Shown in pieces: positions 23,706 to 33,241 of a stretch of DNA of 64,000 nucleotides. The notes beneath the pieces were generated by a model that searched no databases, was not told where the DNA came from, and saw only the letters and a program-made list of their open reading frames with translations. This DNA comes from Streptomyces netropsis (GTDB lineage Bacteria; Actinomycetota; Actinomycetes; Streptomycetales; Streptomycetaceae): the NCBI RefSeq assembly GCF_014203545.1, contig NZ_JACHJG010000013.1, positions 1 through 64,000 of the forward strand. The letters run 5' to 3'. Each line of letters begins with the position of its first letter. The first letter of the stretch is position 1. The position numbers were made by a program, and so were the translations under genes.

Positions 23706-26700
23706 ATGCACAACGACCGCACCGTCACCGAAGCCCGTCTCAAGCGGGTGCTGGACGAGCGCATCCGGCCCGCCGTGTACCCCGAGTCGGTGCCGCTGAC
23801 CGTCTCCGTATGGAACGCGCCCGGCGAGCCCGTGCCCGTGGCCGAGGGCCTCGCCGCCGCGCGCGAGCCGATCGAGGTGGGCGCGCAGTGGGGCCCGCCG
23901 TGGGGCACCAGCTGGTTCACGGTCACCGGGGCCGTGCCCGAGGAGTGGGCGGGCCGGACCGTCGAGGCACTGCTGGACCTCGGCTTCGACGAGAACATGC
24001 CGGGCTTCCAGTGCGAGGGGCTCGTCTACCGGCCGGACGGCTCGCCCGTGAAGGGCCTCAACCCCCGCAACCAGTGGGTGCGGATCGGCGAGTCGGTCGC
24101 GGGCGGCGAGGAGGTGCTGCTGCACATCGAGGCCTCGTCCAACCCCGTGATCATGGACTACCGGCCGTTCGTGCCGACCGAGCTGGGGGACCGGGAGACG
24201 GCGGACGACGCGCCGCGCTACCGGCTGGCCCGGATGGATCTGGCGGTCCTCGACCGGGTGGTGTGGGAGCTGGTCCAGGACCTGGAGGTGCTGGGTGAGC
24301 TGATGGCCGAGCTGTCGGTGGACTCGCCGCGCCGCTGGGAGATCCTGCGGGCGGTCGAGCGGGCGCTGGACGCCGTCGATCTCCAGGACGTGGGCGGGAG
24401 CGCGGAGCGGGCCCGCGAGCAGCTCACGGGCGTACTGTCCGCGCCCGCGCACGCCTCCGCGCACCGGATCAGCGCGGTCGGGCACGCGCACATCGACTCG
24501 GCGTGGCTGTGGCCGCTGCGCGAGACCGTGCGGAAGGTCGCCCGTACCACCGCCAACATGACCGCTCTGCTGGAGGACGAGCCGGACTTCGTCTACGCCA
24601 TGTCGCAGGCGCAGCAGTTCGCGTGGATCAAGGAGCACCGGCCGGAGGTGTACGCGCGCGTGAAGAAGGCCGTCGCGGAGGGCCGGTTCGTTCCGGTGGG
24701 CGGCATGTGGGTGGAGTCCGATACGAACATGCCGGGATCGGAGGCGCTGGCACGGCAGTTCGTGCACGGCAAGCGCTTCTTCCTGGAGGAGTTCGGGATC
24801 GAGTCGGAGGAGGTGTGGCTGCCGGACACCTTCGGCTACTCGGCGGCGCTGCCGCAGCTGGTGAGGCTGGCGGGTGCGAAGTGGTTCCTGACGCAGAAGA
24901 TCTCGTGGAGCCAAACCAACAAGTTCCCCCATCACACGTTCTGGTGGGAGGGGCTGGACGGCACCCGGGTGTTCACGCACTTCCCGCCGATCGACACCTA
25001 CAACTCGCGGCTGTCGGGGCAGGAGGTGGCGCACGCGGTCCGCAACTTCCAGGAGAAGGGCGGTGCGACCCGCTCCCTCGCGCCGACCGGCTGGGGCGAC
25101 GGCGGCGGGGGGACGACGCGCGAGATGGTGGCGCGGGCGAAGCGGCTGGCGGATCTGGAGGGTTCGGCGAGGGTCGCCTTCGAGCGGCCGTCGGCGTTCT
25201 TCGAGAAGGCCCACGCGGAGTACGGGCACGCGCCGGTGTGGGTGGGCGAGCTGTATCTGGAGCTGCACCGGGCGACGCTCACCAGTCAGGCGAAGACCAA
25301 GCAGGGCAACCGCCGCTCGGAGCACCTGCTGCGCGAGGCGGAGCTGTGGGCCGCGACGGCGGCCGTACGGGCCGGGTTCCGCTATCCGTACGAGGCGCTG
25401 GACCGGCTGTGGAAGACGGTGCTGCTGCACCAGTTCCACGACATCCTGCCGGGCACCTCGATCGCGTGGGTGCACCGGGAGGCGGCGGCGACCTACGCGG
25501 CGGTCGCGGCGGAGCTGGAGTCGATCGTCGGGGACGCGCTGGCCGCGCTCGCGGGTGACGCCTCGGCCGGGGGGACCGTGGTCTTCAACGCGGCCCCGCA
25601 CGGGCGGGGCGGCACGGCGGCCCACGGCGGCGCCCTGGTCGACTCCCCCGCCCCCGACCCGACGGCGGTCCGGGCGCGCGAGGGCGGCGGCTTCACGCTC
25701 GACAACGGCCTGTTGCGGGTCGAGGTCGACGGGCGCGGGCTCGTGGTCTCCGTGTACGACCCGGAGGCGGACCGGGAGACGATCGCTCCGGGCACGGCGG
25801 CCAATCTGCTGCAACTGCACCCGGACTTCCCGAACATGTGGGACGCGTGGGACGTGGACCACTTCTACCGGAACACCGTCACGGATCTGACGGCCGTCGA
25901 AGCGCTGGAGCCGACGGACGAGGGGGCGGTGCGGGTCGTCCGGGCCTTCGGGGCCTCCCGCGTCGAGCAGCTGCTCTCGCTCCCGGCGGGGGTGCGGCGG
26001 CTGGACGTCGAGACGGAGGTCGACTGGCACGAGACGGAGAAGTTCCTCAAGGCCGCCTTCCCCCTCGACCTGCACGCCGACCGCACGGCGGCCGAGACCC
26101 AGTTCGGCCATCTCTACCGTCCCACGCACACCAACACCAGCTGGGACGCGGCCAAGTTCGAGGCGTGCGCGCACCGGTTCGTGCATCTGGAGGAGCCGGG
26201 GTGGGGGGTGGCGGTGGTCAACGACTCGACGTACGGCTACGACGTCACGCGCGCCGTGCGCGATGCCGACACCGGAACCACGACCACGGTCCGGCTCTCA
26301 CTGCTGCGGGCGCCGCGCTTCCCCGACCCGCGCACCGACCAGGGCACGCACCGGTTCCGGTACGCGCTGGTGCCGGGTGCGTCGTTGGGGGACGCGGTGC
26401 GTGAGGGGTACCGGATCAATCTGCCGGAGCGAAGGGTGCCCGGGGCCACCGGGGTACGCCCCTTGGCGCACGTCGACAACGACGCGGTCGTCATCTCCGC
26501 GATCAAGCTCGCGGACGACGGCAGCGGGGACGTGGTGGTGCGGTTGTACGAGTCGCTCGGCGGACGGGCCCGCGCGCGGCTGGAGGCGGGCTTCCCGCTG
26601 GGCTCGGCCTCCGTGTGCGATCTGCTGGAGCGGGCGCTCACCGCGGCGGCCACGGACGGTGACGCCGTGCCGCTGTCGCTGCGGCCGTTCGAGATCGTCA

Positions 26701-26723
26701 CGCTGCGGCTGGCGCGGCGCTGA
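23706..26723 (+). CDS. GH38 alpha-mannosidase
   Basis: This 1005-residue cytoplasmic enzyme has the GH38 catalytic signatures: zinc-binding GHAHIDSAWLWP (about residue 260), GGMWVESDTNMPG, and the nucleophile D374 in WLPDTFGYSAALPQ. The helical middle domain (VLLHQFHDILPGTS) and C-terminal beta-sandwich are complete, and length is normal for bacterial GH38. It trims alpha-linked mannose from imported glycans before the GH5 enzyme acts. It starts at ATG 23706, 14 bases after GH85. The same frame stays open far upstream through GH85 but without coding character. Confidence 0.93.
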   Translation: MHNDRTVTEARLKRVLDERIRPAVYPESVPLTVSVWNAPGEPVPVAEGLAAAREPIEVGAQWGPPWGTSWFTVTGAVPEEWAGRTVEALLDLGFDENMPGFQCEGLVYRPDGSPVKGLNPRNQWVRIGESVAGGEEVLLHIEASSNPVIMDYRPFVPTELGDRETADDAPRYRLARMDLAVLDRVVWELVQDLEVLGELMAELSVDSPRRWEILRAVERALDAVDLQDVGGSAERAREQLTGVLSAPAHASAHRISAVGHAHIDSAWLWPLRETVRKVARTTANMTALLEDEPDFVYAMSQAQQFAWIKEHRPEVYARVKKAVAEGRFVPVGGMWVESDTNMPGSEALARQFVHGKRFFLEEFGIESEEVWLPDTFGYSAALPQLVRLAGAKWFLTQKISWSQTNKFPHHTFWWEGLDGTRVFTHFPPIDTYNSRLSGQEVAHAVRNFQEKGGATRSLAPTGWGDGGGGTTREMVARAKRLADLEGSARVAFERPSAFFEKAHAEYGHAPVWVGELYLELHRATLTSQAKTKQGNRRSEHLLREAELWAATAAVRAGFRYPYEALDRLWKTVLLHQFHDILPGTSIAWVHREAAATYAAVAAELESIVGDALAALAGDASAGGTVVFNAAPHGRGGTAAHGGALVDSPAPDPTAVRAREGGGFTLDNGLLRVEVDGRGLVVSVYDPEADRETIAPGTAANLLQLHPDFPNMWDAWDVDHFYRNTVTDLTAVEALEPTDEGAVRVVRAFGASRVEQLLSLPAGVRRLDVETEVDWHETEKFLKAAFPLDLHADRTAAETQFGHLYRPTHTNTSWDAAKFEACAHRFVHLEEPGWGVAVVNDSTYGYDVTRAVRDADTGTTTTVRLSLLRAPRFPDPRTDQGTHRFRYALVPGASLGDAVREGYRINLPERRVPGATGVRPLAHVDNDAVVISAIKLADDGSGDVVVRLYESLGGRARARLEAGFPLGSASVCDLLERALTAAATDGDAVPLSLRPFEIVTLRLARR

Positions 26724-26766
26724 GCTTCCAGGGTGGGAGCCCCGGTCCCGCCCCTTCACCGTCTCT

Positions 26767-26818
26767 TGTCCTCGATCGCCGGACGGGCTGAGCTGGGCCC
26801 GTCCGGCCGTTGAGGACA
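26767..26818. terminator. Bidirectional terminator built from the interspersed repeat
   Basis: TGTCCTC...CCGGACGGGC pairs with GCCCGTCCGG...GAGGACA to make a long interrupted hairpin. It lies between the convergent GH38 and esterase genes. It is two inverted copies of the CCGGACGGGC repeat seen elsewhere in the window. Confidence 0.75.
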
Positions 26819-26831
26819 CAGCGAGGACGCT

Positions 26832-27932
26832 TCAGGCCCCGATGGCCTTCATCAGCATCGGGAACGACGCCACCAGCTCACGCTCCCAATAGGGCCAGGT
26901 GTGCCCGCCGGTCGACGCGCACACCGTGGCCGGGACGCCGAGCTGCGCGAGCTTGGCGCGCAGCTGCTGGTTCATGCCGAAGACGGCGCGCTCGATCTGG
27001 TCGTCCGTGCCGTGCGCGGCCGGGTTCGTGCAGCGCGCGGCGGACGGCCGCGGGTCGCCCCACTTCCAGCCCACGCCCTTCTCGGCGCCGTTGCCGTAGG
27101 AGAGGTAGAGCGGGGTGCCGGCGAGCTCGGCGGCATGCTCCAGTGGGCTGTTGCGCTTCCACAGCCACTGCTGGCGCAGGTCGGCCGGGTCGTCGGTGTC
27201 GAAGGGGTAGCCGGGCTCGCCCCACACGCGCCGCCAGTCGGTCAGACACGCGATGCCGCCGGCCTTCACCGCGTCGGGGCCGTTGAAACCGCCGTCGGGT
27301 GATCGGTAGAGAGGGTTGACGGCGCCGCTGTACGAGGCGGCCGCGCTGAACAGGCCGGGGTGCGCGGCCGTGAACTTCAGCGCCCCCTGGCCGCCCATGG
27401 ACAGGCCAGCGACGGCCCGCCGCGTGCCGGCGCGGTAGTCCCGCTCCAGCAGCGGCCGGACCTGGTCGAGCAGATACGTCTCCCAGGCCGGGGCACCCCA
27501 CTTGCCGCCGTTGTACCAATTGCTGTAGCCGCTGCACCCGCTGGTCTCCGGCATGACGACGATCGCGTCCCGGTCGGCGGTGAGCTCCTCGACGTGCGTG
27601 TTGGCGGTCCAGTCCAGGTGGTTGCCCGTGCCGCCGTGCAGCAGCCACAAGGTGGGCCAGGTCCGCGACGCGTCCTTGGACCAGTGCTCGGGCAGCAGCA
27701 GGCGCACCCATTTGATCAGCGCCTCGGTGTCGGGCGAGGAGACCGCCAGATCGAGCGTCCGGTCGTCGACCCGTACCTCTTTGACCACCCGGGCCGGATG
27801 GTCCGCCGCGCGGGCCTCCGCGGGCTCCGCCCGGGCCGTCTGCGCCACCACCACCGGCAGCAGCAGTGCGAGCGCCGCCAGCGCCCGTGCGGCCCGCGCC
27901 CCGAATCCCCCGTGCCCAGCCCTGTGCACCAT
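26832..27932 (-). CDS. Secreted esterase of the antigen-85 / esterase D type
   Basis: This 366-residue alpha/beta hydrolase has a Sec-type signal (hydrophobic about residues 15-31, cut near ARA). It has the oxyanion region WLLHGGTG and nucleophile S178 in GLSMGGQGALKF; a late Asp and the histidine in STGGHTWPYWE complete the triad. Relatives include mycolyltransferase-like antigen 85 and various Streptomyces secreted esterases. The substrate is not predictable. ATG 27932 was chosen because GAGGGG lies 8 bases upstream; an earlier in-frame start at 27947 would cover this site. Confidence 0.82.
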   Translation of the reverse strand: MVHRAGHGGFGARAARALAALALLLPVVVAQTARAEPAEARAADHPARVVKEVRVDDRTLDLAVSSPDTEALIKWVRLLLPEHWSKDASRTWPTLWLLHGGTGNHLDWTANTHVEELTADRDAIVVMPETSGCSGYSNWYNGGKWGAPAWETYLLDQVRPLLERDYRAGTRRAVAGLSMGGQGALKFTAAHPGLFSAAASYSGAVNPLYRSPDGGFNGPDAVKAGGIACLTDWRRVWGEPGYPFDTDDPADLRQQWLWKRNSPLEHAAELAGTPLYLSYGNGAEKGVGWKWGDPRPSAARCTNPAAHGTDDQIERAVFGMNQQLRAKLAQLGVPATVCASTGGHTWPYWERELVASFPMLMKAIGA

Positions 27933-27990
27933 GCGATCGCCCCTCACATGCCGCTCACGTCAGTGATGCGCGTCATATTACGGTGAGGGG

Positions 27991-28548
27991 GTGACAACGT
28001 ACGTGGCTCTCCTGCGCGGCATCAACGTGGGCACCAAACAGCGCGTCCCCATGCAGACCTTGCGCGATCTGCTCTCCGGTCTGGGCTGCGGGTCGGTGCG
28101 CACCCACCTCAACAGCGGCAACGCGGTGTTCACCCATCCGGGCTCCGACCCGGACGCGCTGGCCGCCGGGCTCGAGGAGGCCCTCGCGCGCGAGCTGGGC
28201 CTGTCCGTACGCTGCTTCGTGCGCGAGGGAGTGGACCTGCGTCGCGTCGTTGACGCCAATCCGTTCGCCGACCGCGCGGTCGATCCGGCGCGGTTCCTGG
28301 TGGTCTTCCTCTCCGGCCTCTCCGGCACCGCCCGCCCGGAGGCGTTCGCGGACCTCGATCCGGGGGCGTACGCGCCCGACGAGTTCGTCCTCGGGGAACG
28401 CGAGGTGTATCTGCTCTGCCCGGACGGCATCCGCGACTCCAAGCTGGCGAAGCTGTTGACGGGCCGGCGCCTGGGCGAGGACGGCACCGCCCGCAACTGG
28501 AACACCGTCACCCGGCTCGCGGACATGGCGGACGCGGTGGAGGGCTGA
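27991..28548 (+). CDS. DUF1697 family protein
   Basis: This 185-residue protein is full length for the family, with the diagnostic N-terminus TTYVALLRGINVGTKQRVPMQTLRDLL and the C-terminal LLTGRRLGEDGTARNWNTVTRL. DUF1697 proteins are cytoplasmic ferredoxin-like folds of unknown function found widely in bacteria. GTG 27991 has GAGGGG immediately before it. It is divergent from the esterase gene with a short shared promoter gap. Confidence 0.88.
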   Translation: MTTYVALLRGINVGTKQRVPMQTLRDLLSGLGCGSVRTHLNSGNAVFTHPGSDPDALAAGLEEALARELGLSVRCFVREGVDLRRVVDANPFADRAVDPARFLVVFLSGLSGTARPEAFADLDPGAYAPDEFVLGEREVYLLCPDGIRDSKLAKLLTGRRLGEDGTARNWNTVTRLADMADAVEG

Positions 28549-28685
28549 TCGGGCCGGCCTGCCGCACCGAGGGAAGCCGTACCGCGCCCGCGGTACGGGC
28601 GCCGGGGGTTGTACGCCGCACGGAGGGGAGGCCACTCGTCCTGCCGGCGACACAGGTGGACGACGGCTCCGCTTAGCATTCGGGC

Positions 28686-31436
28686 ATGAAGCTGCGTTTC
28701 CCCCGGCGCCCTCGGTCCGGACGCGATCGGCTGCTGGCCGCCACGGCCGCCGGCGCCGTACTCGTCGGTGCCGGTACCTGGACCGTGGCATCGGCCACCG
28801 GGTCGGGCGCCGCCGTGCACCGCGAGGACCGGTTCCTGACGATGCCCGACGCCCCGGGGGCCGAGCGCTCGGGGCCGGTCCGCATCGACACCTCGTACTT
28901 CACCTCCGGTGACACGGACACCCGCAGGCCGGCCGTGCTGCTCGCGCACGGCTTCGGGGGCAGCAAGGCCGATCTGCGCGAGAGGGCGGAGGAATTGGCG
29001 CGCGACGGCTACGCGGTGCTGACCTGGTCCGCGCGCGGCTTCGGCCGGTCCACGGGCCGTATCGGCCTCAACGACCCGGGGCGTGAGGTCGCCGATGTGA
29101 GCCGGCTGATCGACTGGCTGGCGCGGCGGCCGGAGGTGCGGCTCGACAAGGCGGGCGACCCCAGGGTCGGCATCGCGGGCGCCTCCTACGGCGGCGGCGC
29201 CGCCCTCCTGGCGGCCGGGCACGACAAGCGCGTCGACGCCATCGCCCCGCAGATCACCTACTGGAACCTCGCCGACTCGCTCTTCCCGAACGACGTCTTC
29301 AAGAAGCTCTGGTCCGGGATCTTCTTCACCACCGGCACCACGTCGGCCGGCGCCGCGCCGAACGCCCCCGCGCCGGCCGTCGGTGACGGCCCGGCCCGCG
29401 GGGCGGTGGCCACCGCCCGGGTCTCCGGCTGCGGCCGGTTCGAGAAGGCCCTGTGCGAGATGTACGAGCGGGTGGCCGTCGACGGGAAGCCGGACGCGCG
29501 GGCGCGGGAGCTGCTGGAGAGCCGCAGCCCCTCCGCCGTCGCCGACCGGATCAAGGTGCCCACCCTCCTCGTCCAGGGGCAGACCGACTCGCTCTTCCCC
29601 CTCGACCAGTCCGACGCGGCGGCCAAGGCCATCGCCCGCAACGGCGCACCCGTCTCCGTCGACTGGATCGCGGGCGGCCACGACGGCGGGGCGGACGAGA
29701 GCGACCGGATCGCGCGGCGCACGCGCGCGTGGTTCGACCGCTACCTCAAGGGCGACGAGAGCACGGGCAGGGGGCCCGCGTTCCGCGTCAGCAGGACCGG
29801 CGGAATCGACACCACCGACGGCAAGGCGCAGTTGCGCGGTGCGAGCGGCGAGCGCTACCCGGGGCTGCGCGGCGACCCGCGCACGATCCCGCTGACAGGG
29901 CGCGCGCAGTCGTTCGGCAACCCGGCGGGGGCGGCACCGCCCGCGATCTCCGCGGTGCCGGGCATCGGTTCGCTGACCCAGCTGTCGGGCCTCGGCGTCG
30001 GCGTCTCCCTCGACTTCCCCGGCCAGCACGCGCGCTTCGACTCGGCCCGGCTCGCCGAGGGCGTCCGCGTCACCGGCTCCCCGACCGTGAAGGCGAGGAT
30101 CTCCTCGGACACCGGCGAGGCCGTCCTCTTCGCCAAGGTCTACGACGTCGGGCCGAACGGGCAGCAGGTGCTGCCCGGACAGCTCGTCACGCCCGTCCGC
30201 GTCACCGACGCCAAGGGGGGCCGCACCGTCGAACTCAAACTGCCCGCCATCGACCACACCTTCGAGTCCGGGCACCGGATGCGGCTCGTCCTCGCCGCCA
30301 CCGACCTGGGCTACGCCTCCCCGGCCCGGCCCGCCGCGTACACCGTCGCACTCGCGGGCGGGGCCTTGAGCGTGCCGACCGCGCCCGGCGTACGGACCGG
30401 CTCCTCCGCCCTCCCCTGGTGGACGTGGGGACTGCCGCTCGGCGGCGCGGCCGTCGCGGCGGCCCTGCTGCTGACCGGTCGCCGCCGCACCGCACCGCCC
30501 GCGCCCGACCCGGCGCTCGCCGAGGTGCCGTTGCAGATCACCGGCCTGAGCAAGCGGTACGCCAAGCCCGCGGACCGGTACGCCGTACGGGACCTGTCCT
30601 TCCGCGTCGAGCGCGGTCAGGTGCTGGGGCTCCTCGGCCCGAACGGTGCGGGCAAGACCACCACGCTGCGCATGCTCATGGGCCTCATCCGCCCCGACGA
30701 CGGCGAGGTCCGCGTCTTCGGGCACGCGATCCGGCCGGGTGCGCCGGTGCTGTCGCGGGTCGGGGCGTTCGTGGAGGGCGCGGGGTTCCTGCCGCACCTG
30801 TCCGGCCGGGCCAACCTCGATCTGTACTGGCAGGCGACGGGCCGCCCGGCCGAGGACGCGCACCTGGAGGAGGCCTTGGAGATCGCCGGCCTCGGCTCCG
30901 CGCTGGAGCGGGCGGTACGGACGTACTCCCAGGGCATGCGCCAACGTCTCGCGATCGCGCAGGCCATGCTCGGGCTGCCGGACCTGCTGATCCTGGACGA
31001 GCCGACCAACGGGCTCGACCCGCCGCAGATCCGGGAGATGCGCGAGGTGATGATCCGGTACGCGGCCGCCGGCCGTACCGTCATCGTCTCCAGCCATCTC
31101 CTGGCCGAGGTCGAACAGAGCTGTACGCACCTGGTCGTGATGGACCGCGGGCAGCTCGTGAGCGCGGGTCCGGTCGCGGAGATCGTCGGCTCGGGCGACA
31201 CGCTGCTGATCGGCGTCGAGGGCGAGCTGCCCGACGTCACCGCGGAGAAGGTGGCGGCCCTGCCCGGTGTGGCCTCGGCCGTGCGGAGTGACGAAGGGCT
31301 GCTGGTGCGGCTCGACGGCATCGGCGCGCCGGAGCTGCTGGTGGAGCTGGTGCGGTTGGAGATCCCGGTGGCGCGCGTCGGCCCGCACCGCCGCCTGGAG
31401 GACGCGTTCTTGACCCTGATCGGAGGTTCGGCATGA
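28686..31436 (+). CDS. Exported alpha/beta hydrolase fused to an ABC-transporter ATPase
   Basis: This 916-residue protein has an N-terminal span (about 17-38). An X-Pro-dipeptidase/CocE-like hydrolase follows (HGFGG, nucleophile S167 in AGASYGGG, C-terminal jelly-roll about 400-560). A second span lies at about 577-597, and then a complete ABC ATPase: Walker A GPNGAGKTTT near 650, signature YSQGM near 746, Walker B LLILDEP near 770 and H-loop SSHLL. The topology puts the hydrolase outside and the ATPase inside. The next gene is the matching permease (ATGA overlap). A transport-coupled hydrolase for a drug, lipid or peptide is a reasonable guess; the substrate is unknown. Confidence 0.85.
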   Translation: MKLRFPRRPRSGRDRLLAATAAGAVLVGAGTWTVASATGSGAAVHREDRFLTMPDAPGAERSGPVRIDTSYFTSGDTDTRRPAVLLAHGFGGSKADLRERAEELARDGYAVLTWSARGFGRSTGRIGLNDPGREVADVSRLIDWLARRPEVRLDKAGDPRVGIAGASYGGGAALLAAGHDKRVDAIAPQITYWNLADSLFPNDVFKKLWSGIFFTTGTTSAGAAPNAPAPAVGDGPARGAVATARVSGCGRFEKALCEMYERVAVDGKPDARARELLESRSPSAVADRIKVPTLLVQGQTDSLFPLDQSDAAAKAIARNGAPVSVDWIAGGHDGGADESDRIARRTRAWFDRYLKGDESTGRGPAFRVSRTGGIDTTDGKAQLRGASGERYPGLRGDPRTIPLTGRAQSFGNPAGAAPPAISAVPGIGSLTQLSGLGVGVSLDFPGQHARFDSARLAEGVRVTGSPTVKARISSDTGEAVLFAKVYDVGPNGQQVLPGQLVTPVRVTDAKGGRTVELKLPAIDHTFESGHRMRLVLAATDLGYASPARPAAYTVALAGGALSVPTAPGVRTGSSALPWWTWGLPLGGAAVAAALLLTGRRRTAPPAPDPALAEVPLQITGLSKRYAKPADRYAVRDLSFRVERGQVLGLLGPNGAGKTTTLRMLMGLIRPDDGEVRVFGHAIRPGAPVLSRVGAFVEGAGFLPHLSGRANLDLYWQATGRPAEDAHLEEALEIAGLGSALERAVRTYSQGMRQRLAIAQAMLGLPDLLILDEPTNGLDPPQIREMREVMIRYAAAGRTVIVSSHLLAEVEQSCTHLVVMDRGQLVSAGPVAEIVGSGDTLLIGVEGELPDVTAEKVAALPGVASAVRSDEGLLVRLDGIGAPELLVELVRLEIPVARVGPHRRLEDAFLTLIGGSA

Positions 31437-32299
31437 GCACCGCGGTGACCACGGTCCCGGAGTCCGCGCCCGGATACCGGGCGCGGCACACCCTGCCGTT
31501 CCGGGTGGAGGCGATGCGGCAACTGCGACGGCGGCGCACGCTCGTGGTGGGGGCGGTGCTGGCGGTGCTGCCGTTCGTCCTGATCGCGGCCTTCGCCATC
31601 GGCGGGGAGCCGAGCGGGCGCGACGGGCGGGTGACGCTGATCGATACCGCCACGGCTTCCGGCGCGAACTTCGCGGCGACCTGTCTGTTCGTCTCGGCGG
31701 GCTTTCTGCTGGTGGTGCCGGTGGCGCTGTTCTGCGGTGACACGGTGGCCTCCGAGGCGAGCTGGTCCTCGCTGCGTTATCTGCTCGCGGCGCCGGTGCC
31801 GCGCGCCCGGCTGCTGCTGAGCAAGCTGGCCGTGGCGCTGGCGTTCAGCGCGGCCGCGATGGTGCTGCTGCCGGTGGTGGCCTTGGCCGCGGGCACGGCG
31901 GCGTACGGCTGGGACGGTCTGCAGATCCCCACCGGCGGTGCGCTCCCCGCCGGGACGGCCGTCGGCCGGCTCGCGATCGTGGTGGCGTACGTCTTCGTCG
32001 GGCAGTTGGTCACGGCGGCGCTGGCGTTCTGGTTGTCGACGGTCACGGACGCGCCGCTGGGCGCGGTGGGCGGCGCGGTCGGGCTGACCATCGTCGGCAA
32101 TGTGCTGGACGCGGTGACCGCCCTCGGGCACTGGCGGGACTTCCTGCCGGCGCACTGGCAGTACGCGTGGGCGGACGCGCTGCAACCGCAGCTGGAGTGG
32201 GGCGGAATGATCAAGGGGACGGCGGTGTCGGTGGCGTACGCGCTGGTGCTCTTCGCTCTCGCGTTCCGGCACTTCCGGGCGAAGGACGTCGTGTCCTGA
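31433..32299 (+). CDS. ABC-2 type transporter permease
   Basis: This 288-residue membrane protein has about six spans and the layout of ABC-2 exporters (SLRYLLAAPVPRARLLLSKLAVALAFSAAAMVLLPV). It is coupled to the hydrolase-ATPase fusion by an ATGA overlap, so the two form the exporter. The first 30 residues are a polar cytoplasmic tail. Confidence 0.88.
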   Translation: MSTAVTTVPESAPGYRARHTLPFRVEAMRQLRRRRTLVVGAVLAVLPFVLIAAFAIGGEPSGRDGRVTLIDTATASGANFAATCLFVSAGFLLVVPVALFCGDTVASEASWSSLRYLLAAPVPRARLLLSKLAVALAFSAAAMVLLPVVALAAGTAAYGWDGLQIPTGGALPAGTAVGRLAIVVAYVFVGQLVTAALAFWLSTVTDAPLGAVGGAVGLTIVGNVLDAVTALGHWRDFLPAHWQYAWADALQPQLEWGGMIKGTAVSVAYALVLFALAFRHFRAKDVVS

Positions 32300-32318
32300 A
32301 GGCCCCCGGCCCGCTGTC

Positions 32319-32339
32319 GTCCTCAATCGCCGGACGGGG
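32319..32339. repeat. Interspersed repeat copy overlapping a stop codon
   Basis: GTCCTCAATCGCCGGACGGGG matches the family at 21550, 26767 and 58075. On the minus strand it encodes the last residues and the TGA stop of the SDR gene (stop at 32323). Confidence 0.6.
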
Positions 32340-33240
32340 CCCCGTACACCGGTGCCGGCTCCCGTAGCCCCGGCAGCAGGTCCCGTACCGCCCCGCCCGC
32401 CTCGGCCGGTGTCCAGCGGTGCCCCTTGTCGGCCGTGGGGCCGGGGTGCCAGCCCTCCATCACGGTGATGCGGCCGCCCTCCACTTCGAAGACCTCGCCG
32501 CTGACGCCGGCGGAGTCCGCCGAGGCGAGCCACACCACCAGCGGGGAGACGTTCTCGGGGGCCATGGCGTCGAATCCGGTCGTCGGCACGGCCATGGCGT
32601 CGGGAAACGTCCGCTCGGTCATGCGGGTGCGGGCGGCGGGGGCGACGGCGTTGACCTGGACGCCGTAGCGGGCCAGTTCGGCGGCGGCGACGAGGGTCAG
32701 GGCCACGATTCCGGCCTTCGCGGCGGCGTAGTTCCCCTGCCCGACGCTGCCCAGCAGCCCCGCCCCTGAGGTGGTGTTGACGACGCGTGCCCGGCGGGCG
32801 CGGCCCGCCTTGGACTCGGCGCGCCAGTACCCGGCCGCGTGCTTGAGCGGGAGGAAGTGGCCCTTGAGGTGGACGCGCAGGACCGCGTCCCAGTCGTCCT
32901 CGTCGAGGTTGACGAGCATCCGGTCGCGCAGGAACCCGGCGTTGTTGACGAGCGTGTCGAGCCGGCCGTAGGCGTCGAGGGCCGTGGCGACGAGGGCGGC
33001 GGCGCCCTCGGTGGTGGCGATGTCGCCGCTGTGCGCGACGGCTTCGCCGCCGAGGGCGCGGATCTCGTCGGCGACCCGCCGGGCCGGGTCCGCCGAGCCG
33101 CCCTCCCCGCCGGGCCCGACGCCGAGGTCGTTGACGACGACCCGCGCGCCTTCGGCGGCGAGCGCGAGGGCGTGCGCCCGGCCGAGACCGCGGCCGGCGC
33201 CGGTGACGGCGGCGACGCGGCCCGCGCAGATTCCGGTCAT
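32323..33240 (-). CDS. Short-chain dehydrogenase, Rv3548c-like (KstR2 cluster)
   Basis: This 305-residue SDR has TGAGRGLGRAHALALAAEGA for NAD(P) binding, VNNAG (about 100) and the catalytic S...Y-x3-K in GNYAAAKAG. ATG 33240 has AGGAG 7-8 bases upstream and lies one base after the stop of the next SDR. Its place, leftward of a second SDR and divergent from echA20, is that of Rv3548c in the Mycobacterium tuberculosis KstR2 regulon. It probably oxidises a hydroxyacyl-CoA during steroid C/D-ring breakdown. The last residues are encoded within an interspersed repeat. Confidence 0.85.
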   Translation of the reverse strand: MTGICAGRVAAVTGAGRGLGRAHALALAAEGARVVVNDLGVGPGGEGGSADPARRVADEIRALGGEAVAHSGDIATTEGAAALVATALDAYGRLDTLVNNAGFLRDRMLVNLDEDDWDAVLRVHLKGHFLPLKHAAGYWRAESKAGRARRARVVNTTSGAGLLGSVGQGNYAAAKAGIVALTLVAAAELARYGVQVNAVAPAARTRMTERTFPDAMAVPTTGFDAMAPENVSPLVVWLASADSAGVSGEVFEVEGGRITVMEGWHPGPTADKGHRWTPAEAGGAVRDLLPGLREPAPVYGAPSGD

Positions 33241-33241
33241 C

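Noticed and set aside
23562..26186. An 874-codon leftward open frame opposite GH38
   Set aside because: Antisense shadow with no recognisable domain; GH38 is certain on the plus strand.
21324..26723. A 1799-codon rightward open frame ending with GH38
   Set aside because: Only the last 1005 codons (from 23706) look like protein; the upstream part is Arg/Gly/Ala-rich GC-frame noise lying over GH85 and GH5.
27978..31388. A 1136-codon leftward open frame opposite the hydrolase-ATPase fusion
   Set aside because: It is an antisense frame created by high third-position GC. It lacks a ribosome site and domain, while the plus-strand gene has full catalytic motifs.
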